This document shows, piece by piece, positions 7,618-16,830 of a stretch of DNA of 64,000 nucleotides; positions within the stretch are counted from its first letter, which is position 1, and every line of letters begins with the position of its first letter. Position numbers and translations under genes: made by a program. Source of the DNA: Pedobacter kyungheensis (GTDB lineage Bacteria > Bacteroidota > Bacteroidia > Sphingobacteriales > Sphingobacteriaceae); contig NZ_JSYN01000017.1 in assembly GCF_000812965.1 (NCBI RefSeq), forward strand, positions 1 to 64,000. Direction: 5' to 3'. Below the pieces are notes generated by a model. The model was not told the origin of the DNA, made no database searches, and was given only the letters and a program-made list of their open reading frames with translations.

Positions 7618-8232
7618 CTAATGCCATTCATCCCGGTAAACAAACTTTGGCATGTGCCACTCGTAGCGGATAGAAAGGAGCCTTAAAGCTAAGCCAACCA
7701 CAGCCGCTGAAACAGTGGCCAGCATTTCGCTTCCATGAAAATGCTCTACACCGATATAAACAGCCCCGGTAACGATGGCGGCGCTGGCATAAATCTCTTT
7801 GCGGAAAAGGAAAGGCACTTCATTACAAAGCACATCGCGAAGTACGCCACCTGCGCAACCAGTTATCATACCACTGAATAATACAATTAAATAAGGTAAA
7901 TGGATGGTTTGAGCTACCTGACAACCAATGATCGTAAATACCACTAAACCCAAAGCATCCAGATAAAGGAACAGTTTTTTGAGTTTGGTCATAATGGAAG
8001 CAACAAATGCCGCCAATAAAGCTGCTGCAGCAGTTATCACTAAATATTCGGGATGTTCTACCCAGCTCATGGGATAATGGCCAAACAATACATTTCTAAC
8101 TGTACCACCACCTAATGCAGTAACCCAGGCAATAATACAAACGCCTACCCAATCCATATCGCGCCTGCCTGCAGAAAGTGCTGCGGTCATAGCTTCGGCT
8201 GTAATGGCTATAATGTAGAGGATGTGGAGCAT
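7618..8232 (-). CDS. TRIC-type / UPF0126 membrane channel protein
   Basis: Integral membrane protein of 204 residues made of two similar three-helix repeats plus an extra helix. The repeats carry the family's glycine-rich motifs GGGTVRNVLFG and GCAGGVLRDVLCNEVP. The family (PF03458, formerly UPF0126) includes bacterial trimeric intracellular cation channels and YadS/YicG-like proteins proposed to move glycine, so either potassium-channel or small-molecule transport is possible. It starts with a hydrophobic helix, MLHILYIIAITAEAMTA. It stands between the RAYT unit and the ftsB-like gene, all with clear intergenic spacers, and context gives no clue to function. Confidence 0.85.
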   Translation of the reverse strand: MLHILYIIAITAEAMTAALSAGRRDMDWVGVCIIAWVTALGGGTVRNVLFGHYPMSWVEHPEYLVITAAAALLAAFVASIMTKLKKLFLYLDALGLVVFTIIGCQVAQTIHLPYLIVLFSGMITGCAGGVLRDVLCNEVPFLFRKEIYASAAIVTGAVYIGVEHFHGSEMLATVSAAVVGLALRLLSIRYEWHMPKFVYRDEWH

Positions 8233-8366
8233 TTAGATAGGTTAACTGTTTGAATTGTTTAATCGGTTAACTGTATGGAACAAATTGTTCCATTGATTTA
8301 TTGTTAGGTTATTCTAATTGTTAACTCCTAACTGAAAATTGCTAACTGCTAACTGCCAACTGAAAA

Positions 8367-8666
8367 TTAATCCTTCTTCTCTTCCTGGATAATCACAAAA
8401 ACATCTTCATTGTCTTTTTTCATGAAGTATTTTTCGCGGGCAAATTTTTCGGCTGTATTTAAATTGGTATTCAGCTCGTTTAAATCTTTTTTCACCTGGG
8501 CAGTTTCTTTCTCGAAATATTCTTTTTCTTCCTGCAACTTATTCGCCTGGCTACGGTATTCGTATTGCGACATCATATCGTTTTTATCGAAAAATAGCAT
8601 CCACATGGCAAAAGCAACTGTTGCCAGGAAATATTTATTGCGGAAAAGGTCTATTAAACGTTTCAT
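8367..8666 (-). CDS. FtsB/DivIC-family septum formation initiator
   Basis: Small bitopic division protein of 99 residues: a short cytoplasmic basic start (MKRLIDLFRNKY), one membrane helix (about 13-26), then a coiled coil (about 35-75), and the conserved AEKFAREKYFMKKDNEDVFVI that defines the DivIC/FtsB family. It is expected to work with FtsL and FtsQ at the septum. I take the ATG at 8666; an upstream in-frame ATG at 8717 would place 17 residues without family similarity before the helix and would lie almost at the transcription start predicted from the -7 box at 8719-8726. It lies downstream of eno, a linkage also seen in other bacteria, but a terminator separates the two. Confidence 0.88.
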   Translation of the reverse strand: MKRLIDLFRNKYFLATVAFAMWMLFFDKNDMMSQYEYRSQANKLQEEKEYFEKETAQVKKDLNELNTNLNTAEKFAREKYFMKKDNEDVFVIIQEEKKD

Positions 8667-8718
8667 ATATTGATATGAGATTTTTGATGTCAGATCTTGG
8701 AAGATCAAATTCAACAAG

Positions 8719-8726
8719 CAAATATA
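8719..8726 (-). promoter_or_regulatory. Candidate -7 box for the ftsB-like gene
   Basis: TATATTTG on the minus strand matches TAnnTTTG. It predicts a transcription start near 8712 and a leader of about 45 bases to the ATG at 8666, and argues against translation from 8717. Confidence 0.5.
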
Positions 8727-8731
8727 GTATT

Positions 8732-8770
8732 AAAATAAAAACATCCGAAGATTTAAAATCTCCGGATGTT
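8732..8770 (-). terminator. Rho-independent terminator of eno
   Basis: ACATCCG (8741-8747) pairs with CGGATGT (8763-8769), extended by AGATTT/AAATCT inside. On the minus strand the hairpin is followed by TTTTTATTTTA, and it lies about 40 bases after the eno stop codon. Confidence 0.8.
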
Positions 8771-8807
8771 TCACAAAAAAGTTTTTCAACTTATTAACAC
8801 TATGCTA

Positions 8808-10109
<1,302 letters not shown>

Positions 10110-10360
10110 TTAATTTTTTGTTGATTTCTTAACCTGCTTAGTGTACAAAGTACAATTACTAAGCGCAACATCAAAGTTAGTATAATTTTTAAATAAATAA
10201 AGCCTTTTGAGGCTTAATGTTATGATAGTTGTTCGAGTTAACCGATGATTAATTTTAAGTTAATATTGGTTGCCGGTTCATATTGCAACTGATGATCTTT
10301 AGCGACTTAGGTCATAATACTTTTTTTGAAAAGCAATTGCAGCAATGCATCTGTTGGGCC

Positions 10361-10445
10361 TGATCCCGCTCACTACAAGTCCGCTCCCGATGAAAAACCG
10401 GGATTGCGGGCTTTTCGTTTCATCCGATAGCTATCGGATCAGGTT
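10361..10445. repeat. Dispersed repeat block with 18-bp perfect palindrome
   Basis: A block containing CCCGATGAAAAACCGGGATTG (a GC-rich hairpin) followed by a perfect 18-bp palindrome, ATCCGATAGCTATCGGAT, at 10422-10439 and then CAGG. The palindrome recurs at 37686-37703 with the same CAGG tail, and a half copy occurs at 10506-10516. Confidence 0.7.
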
Positions 10446-10520
10446 TATTTACCTGGGGTCGGTAATTTATAGGGGGAAACATATTTCATTAATACCGTTG
10501 CCTTCATCCGATAGCTATAG

Positions 10521-10596
10521 GGTGAAACGCAGTGAAGTCGAGAGATCTATCTTGAGACAGATTTCTCGACTTCGCTGCGCTCCGCTCGAAATGACG
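10521..10596. repeat. Dispersed imperfect palindrome, copy B
   Basis: Inverted relative to the copy at 218-303. On the minus strand it begins CGTCATTTCGAGCGGAG and continues through GAGAAATCTGTCTC and AGATAGATCTCTC like copy A. Its far end is replaced by the CTATAGCTATCGG half palindrome, so the two repeat families are joined here. Confidence 0.8.
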
Positions 10597-10648
10597 GATT
10601 GAGGGGAGTTTTTTCGGTTGGTGTCTCGCCCACAGAAACGCTACTTCC

Positions 10649-11497
10649 TTATTTTTTAGCTTGTGTCAAAAGTTCTGAGTTCAGACGAACGTACTCATCA
10701 ATTTTTTGTGCTTTGGCAGCATCAATTCCTTGCTGCGCAGTAGCCATTGCACCCGCTTTATCACCCATTTTTAACTGAATACGGCCTTTCCACAGTTTAA
10801 ACCAGGGGGCTTTTGGATCAGATTTTTCTGCCTCAGTCATCCATGCTAAAGCTGTTTTTAAATCTTTACCAGTTTGGAAGTAGTATTGAGCGGCAGCAAA
10901 ATAAGGTTTCTTTTCACCTTTCATCGCCTCAGCAATATTGGCCATTACTTTTTCATCAATAGAAGTAGTCATATTTACTGCGAAAGCACTATGTTCCCAC
11001 ATTACATTGAGCTGGGCAGAAGTTTCGGTTACATCGCCAAATTGCATGGTAAGGGTTTCTACCTTATCTTTTAAAGCAGTAGTTTTTACCGTTACGCGCA
11101 ATACATCGTCGCTTTCCTTATATTTGTAAGCGCCCCATTGATCGGCAATTTTGTTAAAAATAACCGTCCATTCTTTTTTACCGGGAATACTAAACAGTCC
11201 ATATTCACCTGCCGGCAAATCTTTACCTTCAATTTTAACGTCTTCCGTAAATTTAATTCGCGTGGCTGCATTGGCACCTGTACGCCAAACTACCCCTAAA
11301 GGTTCCATGCCGCCAAAAATTGTGCGCCCTTTAACATTCGGACGGGAGTAGGTTAAGGTAATTTTACCTAAGCCAAAATCTTGTGTAATGGTTTGCCCAC
11401 TGCTGGGTTGCGGAATTTTTAAACCTTGCGCACTGGTTAAATTGGCCAGGCCCAATAGCACCATTAGCAGTGCTACAGCTTTGTTAAATAATTTCAT
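10649..11497 (-). CDS. Exported DUF2911 protein with TPR-like C-terminus
   Basis: Predicted periplasmic protein of 282 residues with a signal peptide (MKLFNKAVALLMVLLGLANLTSAQ). Residues about 28-170 form a DUF2911 domain, recognised by SRPNVKGRTIFGGMEPLGVVWRTGANAAT and LPAGEYGLFSIPGKKEWTVIFNK. The C-terminal third (about 190-280) is helical, with tetratricopeptide-like pairs such as KTALAWMTEAEKSDPKAPWFKLWKGRIQLKMGDKAGA. The domain is widespread in Bacteroidota and has no known biochemical function. The gene stands alone between the repeat-rich spacer and a GNAT gene. Confidence 0.85.
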   Translation of the reverse strand: MKLFNKAVALLMVLLGLANLTSAQGLKIPQPSSGQTITQDFGLGKITLTYSRPNVKGRTIFGGMEPLGVVWRTGANAATRIKFTEDVKIEGKDLPAGEYGLFSIPGKKEWTVIFNKIADQWGAYKYKESDDVLRVTVKTTALKDKVETLTMQFGDVTETSAQLNVMWEHSAFAVNMTTSIDEKVMANIAEAMKGEKKPYFAAAQYYFQTGKDLKTALAWMTEAEKSDPKAPWFKLWKGRIQLKMGDKAGAMATAQQGIDAAKAQKIDEYVRLNSELLTQAKK

Positions 11498-11571
11498 GGT
11501 TTTGTTGTTTTTGGTTTATACTAATTTACGGATAAAGCTTCGGTTTTAGCAAGATCTTTTAGCTGTTTGGT

Positions 11572-12081
11572 TTAAGCCAGCTGATGCTTGCGGAAACCAA
11601 AAATCCGCTCGTCAAAATATTCACCATGTTTAAAAATGGTCGATTTCAGCTCTGCTTCGAAAATGAAACCTGCTTTTTTCAGCACCTGTTGCGAGGCCAG
11701 GTTGGTATGGGTAGTCCGCGCAAAAATCCGGTCGATATCAAAAGTCTCAAAACCATACTTTAACATTTCTTTTACGGCTTGCGGCACAATTCCTTTCCCC
11801 CAATAGGATTCACTAATCCAATAGCCTATTTCTGCACTTTTGCTATAAATATCGGCGAGTTGGTGTATCCCAATTGATCCCACTACTTCATTATCCACCA
11901 CTATGGCTTTAACCTGTAAAGGCTGGTGGCTTAAAGCAAACTGAATAAAGCCTTCGCCATCTTTTTGTCCGTATGGAAAGGGGAATTTATTGGTAAGGTA
12001 TTTAGATATGTTGAAATTATTGGCATGTTTTACCAGGTCATCAACATCTGTAAGTGAAAAAGGGCGTAAAACGAGTTGCAT
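11572..12081 (-). CDS. GNAT-family N-acetyltransferase (RimJ/RimL-like)
   Basis: Acetyl-CoA-dependent acetyltransferase of the Acetyltransf_3 group (PF13302), like enzymes that modify ribosomal-protein N-termini or small amines; the substrate is unknown. Marks are the start LVLRPFSLTDVDDLVKHANN, the segment AEIGYWISESYWGKGIVPQAVKEML, where the acetyl-CoA pyrophosphate loop normally reads R/QGxG/A, and NLASQQVLKKAGFIFEAEL. I choose the ATG at 12081 (169 residues) because family members begin right at the first strand; a GTG at 12108 would add nine residues. It is divergent from the ABC-transporter pair. Confidence 0.85.
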   Translation of the reverse strand: MQLVLRPFSLTDVDDLVKHANNFNISKYLTNKFPFPYGQKDGEGFIQFALSHQPLQVKAIVVDNEVVGSIGIHQLADIYSKSAEIGYWISESYWGKGIVPQAVKEMLKYGFETFDIDRIFARTTHTNLASQQVLKKAGFIFEAELKSTIFKHGEYFDERIFGFRKHQLA

Positions 12082-12155
12082 GGTATAAGGTTCAGTTTGG
12101 ATGGACACGATTTGTAACTTTTTATCAAAATCAAAGTCGAAAATAAAATGGTTTT

Positions 12156-12788
12156 ATGCTACACTTCAGTCAGTTTGAAAAATCTTATTCCGGCCATCAG
12201 GTTTTAAAGATAGCTAATATTAAACTTCCCACCGGTGTTTTCTGGATAAAAGGAAGCAATGGATCTGGAAAAAGCACGCTGTTAAAGGCAATAGCTGGCA
12301 TACTGTCTTTTCAAGGCGATATTGCAATTGGTACCACCTATTTAAAAAATCATGGGGTTGCCTATCGGAAGCTGGTCAATTTTGCTGCTGCAGAACCTTT
12401 ATTTCCTGAATTTTTAACAGGAGCAGAAATGATCGGTCTTTTTGCTAAAGCTAAAGGTGCAGGTGTGGATCAATCGCAAGCATTGCTTACCGAAATGGGG
12501 ATGCAAGCATATGTAAACAATCATTTAAGTTCCTATTCAAGTGGTATGCTAAAAAAGCTTTCGCTGGTACTCGCCTTTTTAGGAAAGCCCAGGTTGATTT
12601 TGTTGGATGAACCTTTGAATGCGCTTGACGCTGATTCGTTGGAGGTGCTCTATCGCTGGATTAATGAAAAACACGCACAAGAGCAGATTAGCTTTCTTTT
12701 GTCCTCGCACCAGTCATTGGAAACTATAAAACTGCCCGGACTAAAGCAAATTAATATTGGAGACAAAAAACTAAGCCTGAACTTTTAA
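12156..12788 (+). CDS. ABC transporter ATP-binding protein
   Basis: Single ATPase subunit of 210 residues. Walker A is GSNGSGKST (33-41), the signature is degenerate (SSYSSGMLKK, 125-134), Walker B is LILLDEP (147-153) and the switch histidine is H185 in LLSSHQS. At the Q-loop position the sequence reads NFAAAEPLFPEFLTG, with no glutamine, an unusual feature of this subfamily that is also common in Bacteroidota exporters of the CcmA/gliding type. Its stop codon overlaps the start of the downstream membrane gene (TAATG), so the two are translationally coupled and form one transporter. The cargo is unknown. Confidence 0.9.
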   Translation: MLHFSQFEKSYSGHQVLKIANIKLPTGVFWIKGSNGSGKSTLLKAIAGILSFQGDIAIGTTYLKNHGVAYRKLVNFAAAEPLFPEFLTGAEMIGLFAKAKGAGVDQSQALLTEMGMQAYVNNHLSSYSSGMLKKLSLVLAFLGKPRLILLDEPLNALDADSLEVLYRWINEKHAQEQISFLLSSHQSLETIKLPGLKQINIGDKKLSLNF

Positions 12789-13915
12789 TGCTGCAGCTTT
12801 CAAACCTGGCTTTAAGAAAAATATTTGTTAACGGATTTTACCGGAGCCATGCCGGTATGCTGGTATTCGTTTTTGTCATGTTGATTAGTTATTGTTTGTT
12901 TATCAATACACTGGGTACAGTAATGCCTGATCAGATCAATTTTTGGCAATTTTTCTTTACCATTAGTTTGGTTAGCAACCCCTTAATAATGGGTTTTTAT
13001 CTGTTTGCAAGTGTATTATACGCTTATAAAGGTTTGCAATACGTATTAAGCCAGCTTGCCTTACCACAGCATGAATTTTTGTACTATAGTTTTACCGCTT
13101 CTCCTAAAAGGAAGCAGTTTTCAGTATGGTGTAAGGTGCAGGCTTACTTATTTATCCCTGTATTGTGTTATACCTTATATGCGGGTATTATCGGGCTCGT
13201 ATTTGGTTATTATCTGATTTCAATTGGTATTGTGTGTTTCCAGCCGTTACTGATTATGGGCTGCGCTTATATCTGTTTGAAAGAAAATAACCGTTTAATA
13301 GCAGCCAGTAAATTTAGCTGGTTGATCAGGATCAGCAGGAAATGGAATAAACCTGTTTTTTTATTGTATGTATTTCAAGTGTTTAACCAAGCTAAGCTGC
13401 CTTACCTGTTAACTAAATTACTTTCCTGGGCCTTAATTTCGAGTGTTTTTATCCTTTTTTCAGATCTGGAAGATAATTTCAGGTTACTGATGCTTATTAC
13501 TTCGTGCGTGGTTGTATCGCATGTTGTGCTTATTTATCAGGAAAAACTTTTTAACGACCGCTATTTGTCTTTCCTGGCTAATTTTCCTATCCCTAAAGTA
13601 AAAGTGTTTTTTAGCTTTGGCTTAAACCATCTCATTTTACTGCTTCCCGAAATATGCTGGATTTTAACGCGCTTTGACACGATAACTGCTCTGGTGCTGA
13701 TTGCATTTGCATTTTCAGTCGTCCTGTTATTCAGGAGTTTTCTTTTACTGGATAAAATACAGGTTAAAACTTTTCTGATTTTGGTTTTCGGCCAGTTTTT
13801 CTTGTCTTATTTGCTTATTCTTTTCGGCTTAGGACTGATGCTGGTACCTGTAAATGTGGTAGTGGCATGGTTAATATTCAAAATCAATTTTTTGAATGAT
13901 AGTGTTTTAGATTGA
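12788..13915 (+). CDS. ABC transporter membrane subunit
   Basis: Very hydrophobic protein of 375 residues with about eight to ten predicted membrane helices and no enzymatic motif. It overlaps the preceding ATPase gene by one base (stop/start TAATG), which identifies it as the permease partner. The sequence does not place it in a well-known permease family; the arrangement of one ATPase plus one large membrane protein is typical of Bacteroidota exporters of unknown cargo. It is followed directly by the convergent PIN-domain gene 14 bases later. Confidence 0.75.
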   Translation: MLQLSNLALRKIFVNGFYRSHAGMLVFVFVMLISYCLFINTLGTVMPDQINFWQFFFTISLVSNPLIMGFYLFASVLYAYKGLQYVLSQLALPQHEFLYYSFTASPKRKQFSVWCKVQAYLFIPVLCYTLYAGIIGLVFGYYLISIGIVCFQPLLIMGCAYICLKENNRLIAASKFSWLIRISRKWNKPVFLLYVFQVFNQAKLPYLLTKLLSWALISSVFILFSDLEDNFRLLMLITSCVVVSHVVLIYQEKLFNDRYLSFLANFPIPKVKVFFSFGLNHLILLLPEICWILTRFDTITALVLIAFAFSVVLLFRSFLLLDKIQVKTFLILVFGQFFLSYLLILFGLGLMLVPVNVVVAWLIFKINFLNDSVLD

Positions 13916-13929
13916 TTGAGATGGTTAAC

Positions 13930-14322
13930 TTACAAAGCAATCAATTCTAAATTCATAATTCTTTCGAAATGTTTTTTATTTAATGTAGCTATTTTTATGT
14001 TTCTGGATAAAGCTGTTGCGCCAATAAAAATATCTGGAATTTCAATTAAAGTGTTTTTATTCTTAAGGTATCTGGTGATTTCTATGGCCTTATCATTTGC
14101 ATCTTTATCAAATGGAAGTATAGTTATTTTATCGAAAAAGGCTTTCCAAAAAACTATTTCGTCTGGTTTAGCGCCAATCATAATTTCATATTCAGTAATG
14201 ATCGACACAGCAAAAAGTTTGTAGACTTTAGTTAATTTATAAAAAGCACTTTTCTCCTTTATTTGCTTTCTATAAAAATCAATTAAAATTGAAGTGTCTA
14301 AACAGACTATTCCATTCTCCAT
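13930..14322 (-). CDS. PIN-domain toxin (VapC-like ribonuclease)
   Basis: Toxin of 130 residues with the PIN nuclease acidic residues in order: D9 in CLDTSILIDF, E44 in IITEYEI, D97 in EIPDIFIGATAL, and the late position N115 in IATLNKKHF, where many VapC proteins have Asp or Asn. VapC-type PIN domains cleave specific tRNAs or rRNA. Its start overlaps the end of the upstream small gene by 16 bases (14307-14322), the usual antitoxin-first arrangement. I infer a type II toxin-antitoxin pair. Confidence 0.87.
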   Translation of the reverse strand: MENGIVCLDTSILIDFYRKQIKEKSAFYKLTKVYKLFAVSIITEYEIMIGAKPDEIVFWKAFFDKITILPFDKDANDKAIEITRYLKNKNTLIEIPDIFIGATALSRNIKIATLNKKHFERIMNLELIAL

Positions 14323-14543
14323 GAATTGAAGTTTTTTCTGTCGCTTTTGTGTTTTTCATATTGCTCTTTGCTCATAATAGGAGCTTTGAGTAAAAAATCC
14401 TGAAAATCTGATAAGTCATTAGCAGCTTTTTGCTCAATAAACTCGTCATTTAAAACCGATTTTAATTGTTCGATTTTTGCGGCGGGAAGTTTTCTTATCG
14501 CTGCAAGCAATTGTTCATAACCAATATCGATCGTTATTTCCAT
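14307..14543 (-). CDS. Antitoxin partner of the PIN toxin
   Basis: Small acidic-basic helical protein of 78 residues (MEITIDIGYEQLLAAIRKLP...) directly upstream of and overlapping the PIN gene. No AbrB, MetJ/Arc or Phd motif is obvious. The N-terminal part (about 8-35, LLAAIRKLPAAKIEQLKSVL) looks like a short helix-turn-helix or dimerisation unit, and the C-terminal part (FQDFLLKAPIMSKEQYEKHK) like a toxin-binding tail. Similar short proteins precede PIN genes in Bacteroidota and Cyanobacteria. Function is inferred from position and size. Confidence 0.72.
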   Translation of the reverse strand: MEITIDIGYEQLLAAIRKLPAAKIEQLKSVLNDEFIEQKAANDLSDFQDFLLKAPIMSKEQYEKHKSDRKNFNSWRME

Positions 14544-14624
14544 AGATCAAAAATACAAAATATTAAAAATTTAATCAAGTTGCTGATCTTTAAGACGATT
14601 CTTCAAGCAATAATATTAACACTT

Positions 14625-14649
14625 TTAAGGATGCGTTTTTTATCCTTAA
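14625..14649 (-). terminator. Probable terminator of the PBP4 gene
   Basis: TTAAGGAT (14625-14632) pairs with ATCCTTAA (14642-14649), just downstream of the dacB-like gene stop. The stem is A/T-rich and the T-run on the minus strand is weak, so efficiency is uncertain. Confidence 0.5.
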
Positions 14650-14652
14650 TTT

Positions 14653-16062
14653 TTATTTCAATTCATCCAATACCTTAAATAATTTCTTATTGATGCCGCT
14701 TCCGCTATAGTTGTTAATATTAATTACCACAATATATTTGTTCCCGGCGGCATCGGTATGGTAACCGGCAAATGCTGAAACATCGTTTATAGTTCCACTT
14801 TTGATTTTCATTCCGTTATATTCCGGAAAGGCTTTGTAATAATCGGGAAACCAGACCTCTTTTTGTGCCTGAAATAAAATGCTGGCCATAGCTGCTGTTG
14901 TAATCCTGTCGCCCGGCGAAAGCCCGCTGCCATCGATAATATTCAATGCCGATTTTTCGATGCCTTTGTTGGTCCAGAAAGCAATTTCGGCTTCAGCACC
15001 TTTTGCCGTACTGGCTTCCTTTCCCGATTTTAAGGCAATGGTTTTTAATAAACTTTCGCCATACAGGTTAATACTTTTCTTTAAAAACCAATAAGTTATT
15101 TCGCTCAGGGTAGGAGAGCTGATGGTACTTATTTTTTGCGTTACCGTCGGAACAGGCTGGTTACTTAAAGCCATCAGGCGGGTGGTGGTAGCCTGCTGAT
15201 TAGTATTTATACCCAGTCTTTTCAGTGTATCCTGCAGACGGTAAGCGCAATCGAAAGCGGGGTCTGGTAGTGCAACCGAAATGCCTGTTTTACCAATTCC
15301 CATTCCCCAGCTACCGCGAAGGTACGCCACATTACTATAGGGAGGGAAGAAAGCATAACTTCTGTCGCCCGTACCCGCTGCGCCGGTTTTTAATTCATTT
15401 ACAATTTGAACATAGGGCGTAGCCGGAACAGTTTTTACGATTTTTACTTCATCGGCTGTACTGCTGCCAGGTCTAAGGTGGATATCGAACTGATTTTCGC
15501 GCCAGGCCAGCCCTGAAGTGCCTGCACCATAATAGTTGCCTATATCTTGCCAAACCCAGCCTTCCGGAGTGGTTTGGGTACCAAAAATACGGTCATCACC
15601 AATGATGGCACCTTCAATTTTCTTTATGCCAGCCGATTTTATGGCAGCTACCCACTGCGTTAAAACTGCGTTTTCTTTGTTCTGGTAGCGCCATGAGCCC
15701 AATGTAGGGTCGCCGTTCCCAATGATAATCAGGTTACCTTTTAAGGTTCCATCGGTAGTGATTTTACCCGAATAAGCCAAGGTAGTCTGATACTGAAAAT
15801 CTTTGCCTAAAACACTAAAAGCAGTTGCTGCGGTGATCGTTTTTAAGGTCGAAGCTGTGGCAAGGCCAATCTGCTCGTTATGGGCAAAAAGCGTTTTGCC
15901 GGTATTGGCATCCAACACGCAAAGCGATACCAGGGCATGTTTAGCCTGTTCGTCGTTCAGGAGGTTGTTAAAAGCTTTCTCTATATTTTGGATCCTGCTC
16001 TGTGCAAAGATATTAGTAATGGAGAGGGAGAGCAGTACGACAAGTAATCTTAAAAATTTCAT
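14653..16062 (-). CDS. dacB: D-alanyl-D-alanine carboxypeptidase/endopeptidase (PBP4, DacB family)
   Basis: Periplasmic peptidoglycan hydrolase of the peptidase S13 family, which removes terminal D-Ala and cleaves cross-links. The mature enzyme follows a signal peptide (MKFLRLLVVLLSLSITNIFAQ). The three penicillin-binding motifs are visible: SxxK as STLK (S71-K74), SxN as SIN in FLKKSINLYGESLLK, and KTG as KSG in KIKSGTINDVSAFAGY near the C-terminus. The length of about 469 residues fits the S13 family with its inserted domains. An ATG at 16083 would add seven residues before the signal peptide; I prefer 16062. It stands alone between the toxin-antitoxin pair and the CDP-alcohol phosphatidyltransferase gene. 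Confidence 0.93.
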   Translation of the reverse strand: MKFLRLLVVLLSLSITNIFAQSRIQNIEKAFNNLLNDEQAKHALVSLCVLDANTGKTLFAHNEQIGLATASTLKTITAATAFSVLGKDFQYQTTLAYSGKITTDGTLKGNLIIIGNGDPTLGSWRYQNKENAVLTQWVAAIKSAGIKKIEGAIIGDDRIFGTQTTPEGWVWQDIGNYYGAGTSGLAWRENQFDIHLRPGSSTADEVKIVKTVPATPYVQIVNELKTGAAGTGDRSYAFFPPYSNVAYLRGSWGMGIGKTGISVALPDPAFDCAYRLQDTLKRLGINTNQQATTTRLMALSNQPVPTVTQKISTISSPTLSEITYWFLKKSINLYGESLLKTIALKSGKEASTAKGAEAEIAFWTNKGIEKSALNIIDGSGLSPGDRITTAAMASILFQAQKEVWFPDYYKAFPEYNGMKIKSGTINDVSAFAGYHTDAAGNKYIVVININNYSGSGINKKLFKVLDELK

Positions 16063-16173
16063 TTGTGATGCGGTGCAAATCACTAAATTAGTTATAATTT
16101 GCTGATTACCTTAGTTTTTTGATTTGTAATTTAGTGATTACGATTTTTTAGGTATATCTTTCTAACCAGGTAA

Positions 16174-16776
16174 CTACCCGTTAAACAACTTATTCCGTTT
16201 AATTTCTTTTCCCTTTCTGAGTTTTACTGCATGGTAAATGGTGGGAACATCATTTGTCCATTTTTTGAGGGTGAAAACAATAGCCAGGATTTCTAAACGG
16301 GTGGTTAAACCAACCCAAAGGCAAAGCTCAAACAATACAACTGACTGGCAATGTGCCATTACCTCTATCAGCGTGGCAAATAAAATTAGTGTCCATATTT
16401 TGGCCCCAATGGAGTGGGTTGCAATCTCTCTTTTAAATTTAAGATAACTTACCAAATAGGTTGAAGCTTCAAATGCAACCAGAACAACGAGCTTAACCAG
16501 GTTATCTTTGAAAAAATCAGGACATTGGATGTAAGTAGCCACAGCCACTGAAATGAAAAATACCTGGTCAATGCTTGAATCTAAACGCCTTAATTTTTCG
16601 GATGAGATATTGAGCCTGCGGGCAATGATACCATCAAAAACATCGGTTAGCAAACCAATAGAAAGGAGTGTAATGGCTAAAAAAGAATAATATGTCGCCT
16701 GAAAAACACTGAGTAAAATAATGGCAAAACCAATTAACAGTCGCGAGTAAATTAAGGCAATAGGGATATTTTTCAT
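16174..16776 (-). CDS. CDP-alcohol phosphatidyltransferase family protein
   Basis: Membrane enzyme of 200 residues with about five or six helices that joins a CDP-diacylglycerol or CDP-alcohol to an alcohol acceptor in phospholipid synthesis. The signature is D45-x2-D48-G49-x2-A52-R53, then D66-x3-D70, in LLTDVFDGIIARRLNIS and LRRLDSSID. The second glycine of the canonical motif, four residues before D66, is leucine here (L62). The product (phosphatidylglycerophosphate or other) cannot be told. The ATG at 16791 is in frame but sits right at the end of the asd terminator T-run, so I take the ATG at 16776. Confidence 0.85.
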   Translation of the reverse strand: MKNIPIALIYSRLLIGFAIILLSVFQATYYSFLAITLLSIGLLTDVFDGIIARRLNISSEKLRRLDSSIDQVFFISVAVATYIQCPDFFKDNLVKLVVLVAFEASTYLVSYLKFKREIATHSIGAKIWTLILFATLIEVMAHCQSVVLFELCLWVGLTTRLEILAIVFTLKKWTNDVPTIYHAVKLRKGKEIKRNKLFNG

Positions 16777-16791
16777 GAATGGAGCGCGCAT

Positions 16792-16818
16792 AAAAAAGCC
16801 CCGATTTTTGATCGGGGC
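16792..16818 (-). terminator. Rho-independent terminator of asd
   Basis: GCCCCGAT (16798-16805) pairs with ATCGGGGC (16811-16818). On the minus strand the stem is followed by TTTTTT (16797-16792). It lies 13 bases after the asd stop codon. Confidence 0.88.
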
Positions 16819-16830
16819 CTGTAATATTGA

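Noticed and set aside
10345..10602. 85-codon open frame
   Set aside because: It lies wholly inside dispersed palindromic repeats, its protein is unlike any family, and it is best explained as repeat sequence with chance openness.
13916..14224. 102-codon open frame on the plus strand
   Set aside because: It is antisense to the PIN toxin gene, which has clear catalytic residues and an overlapping antitoxin.
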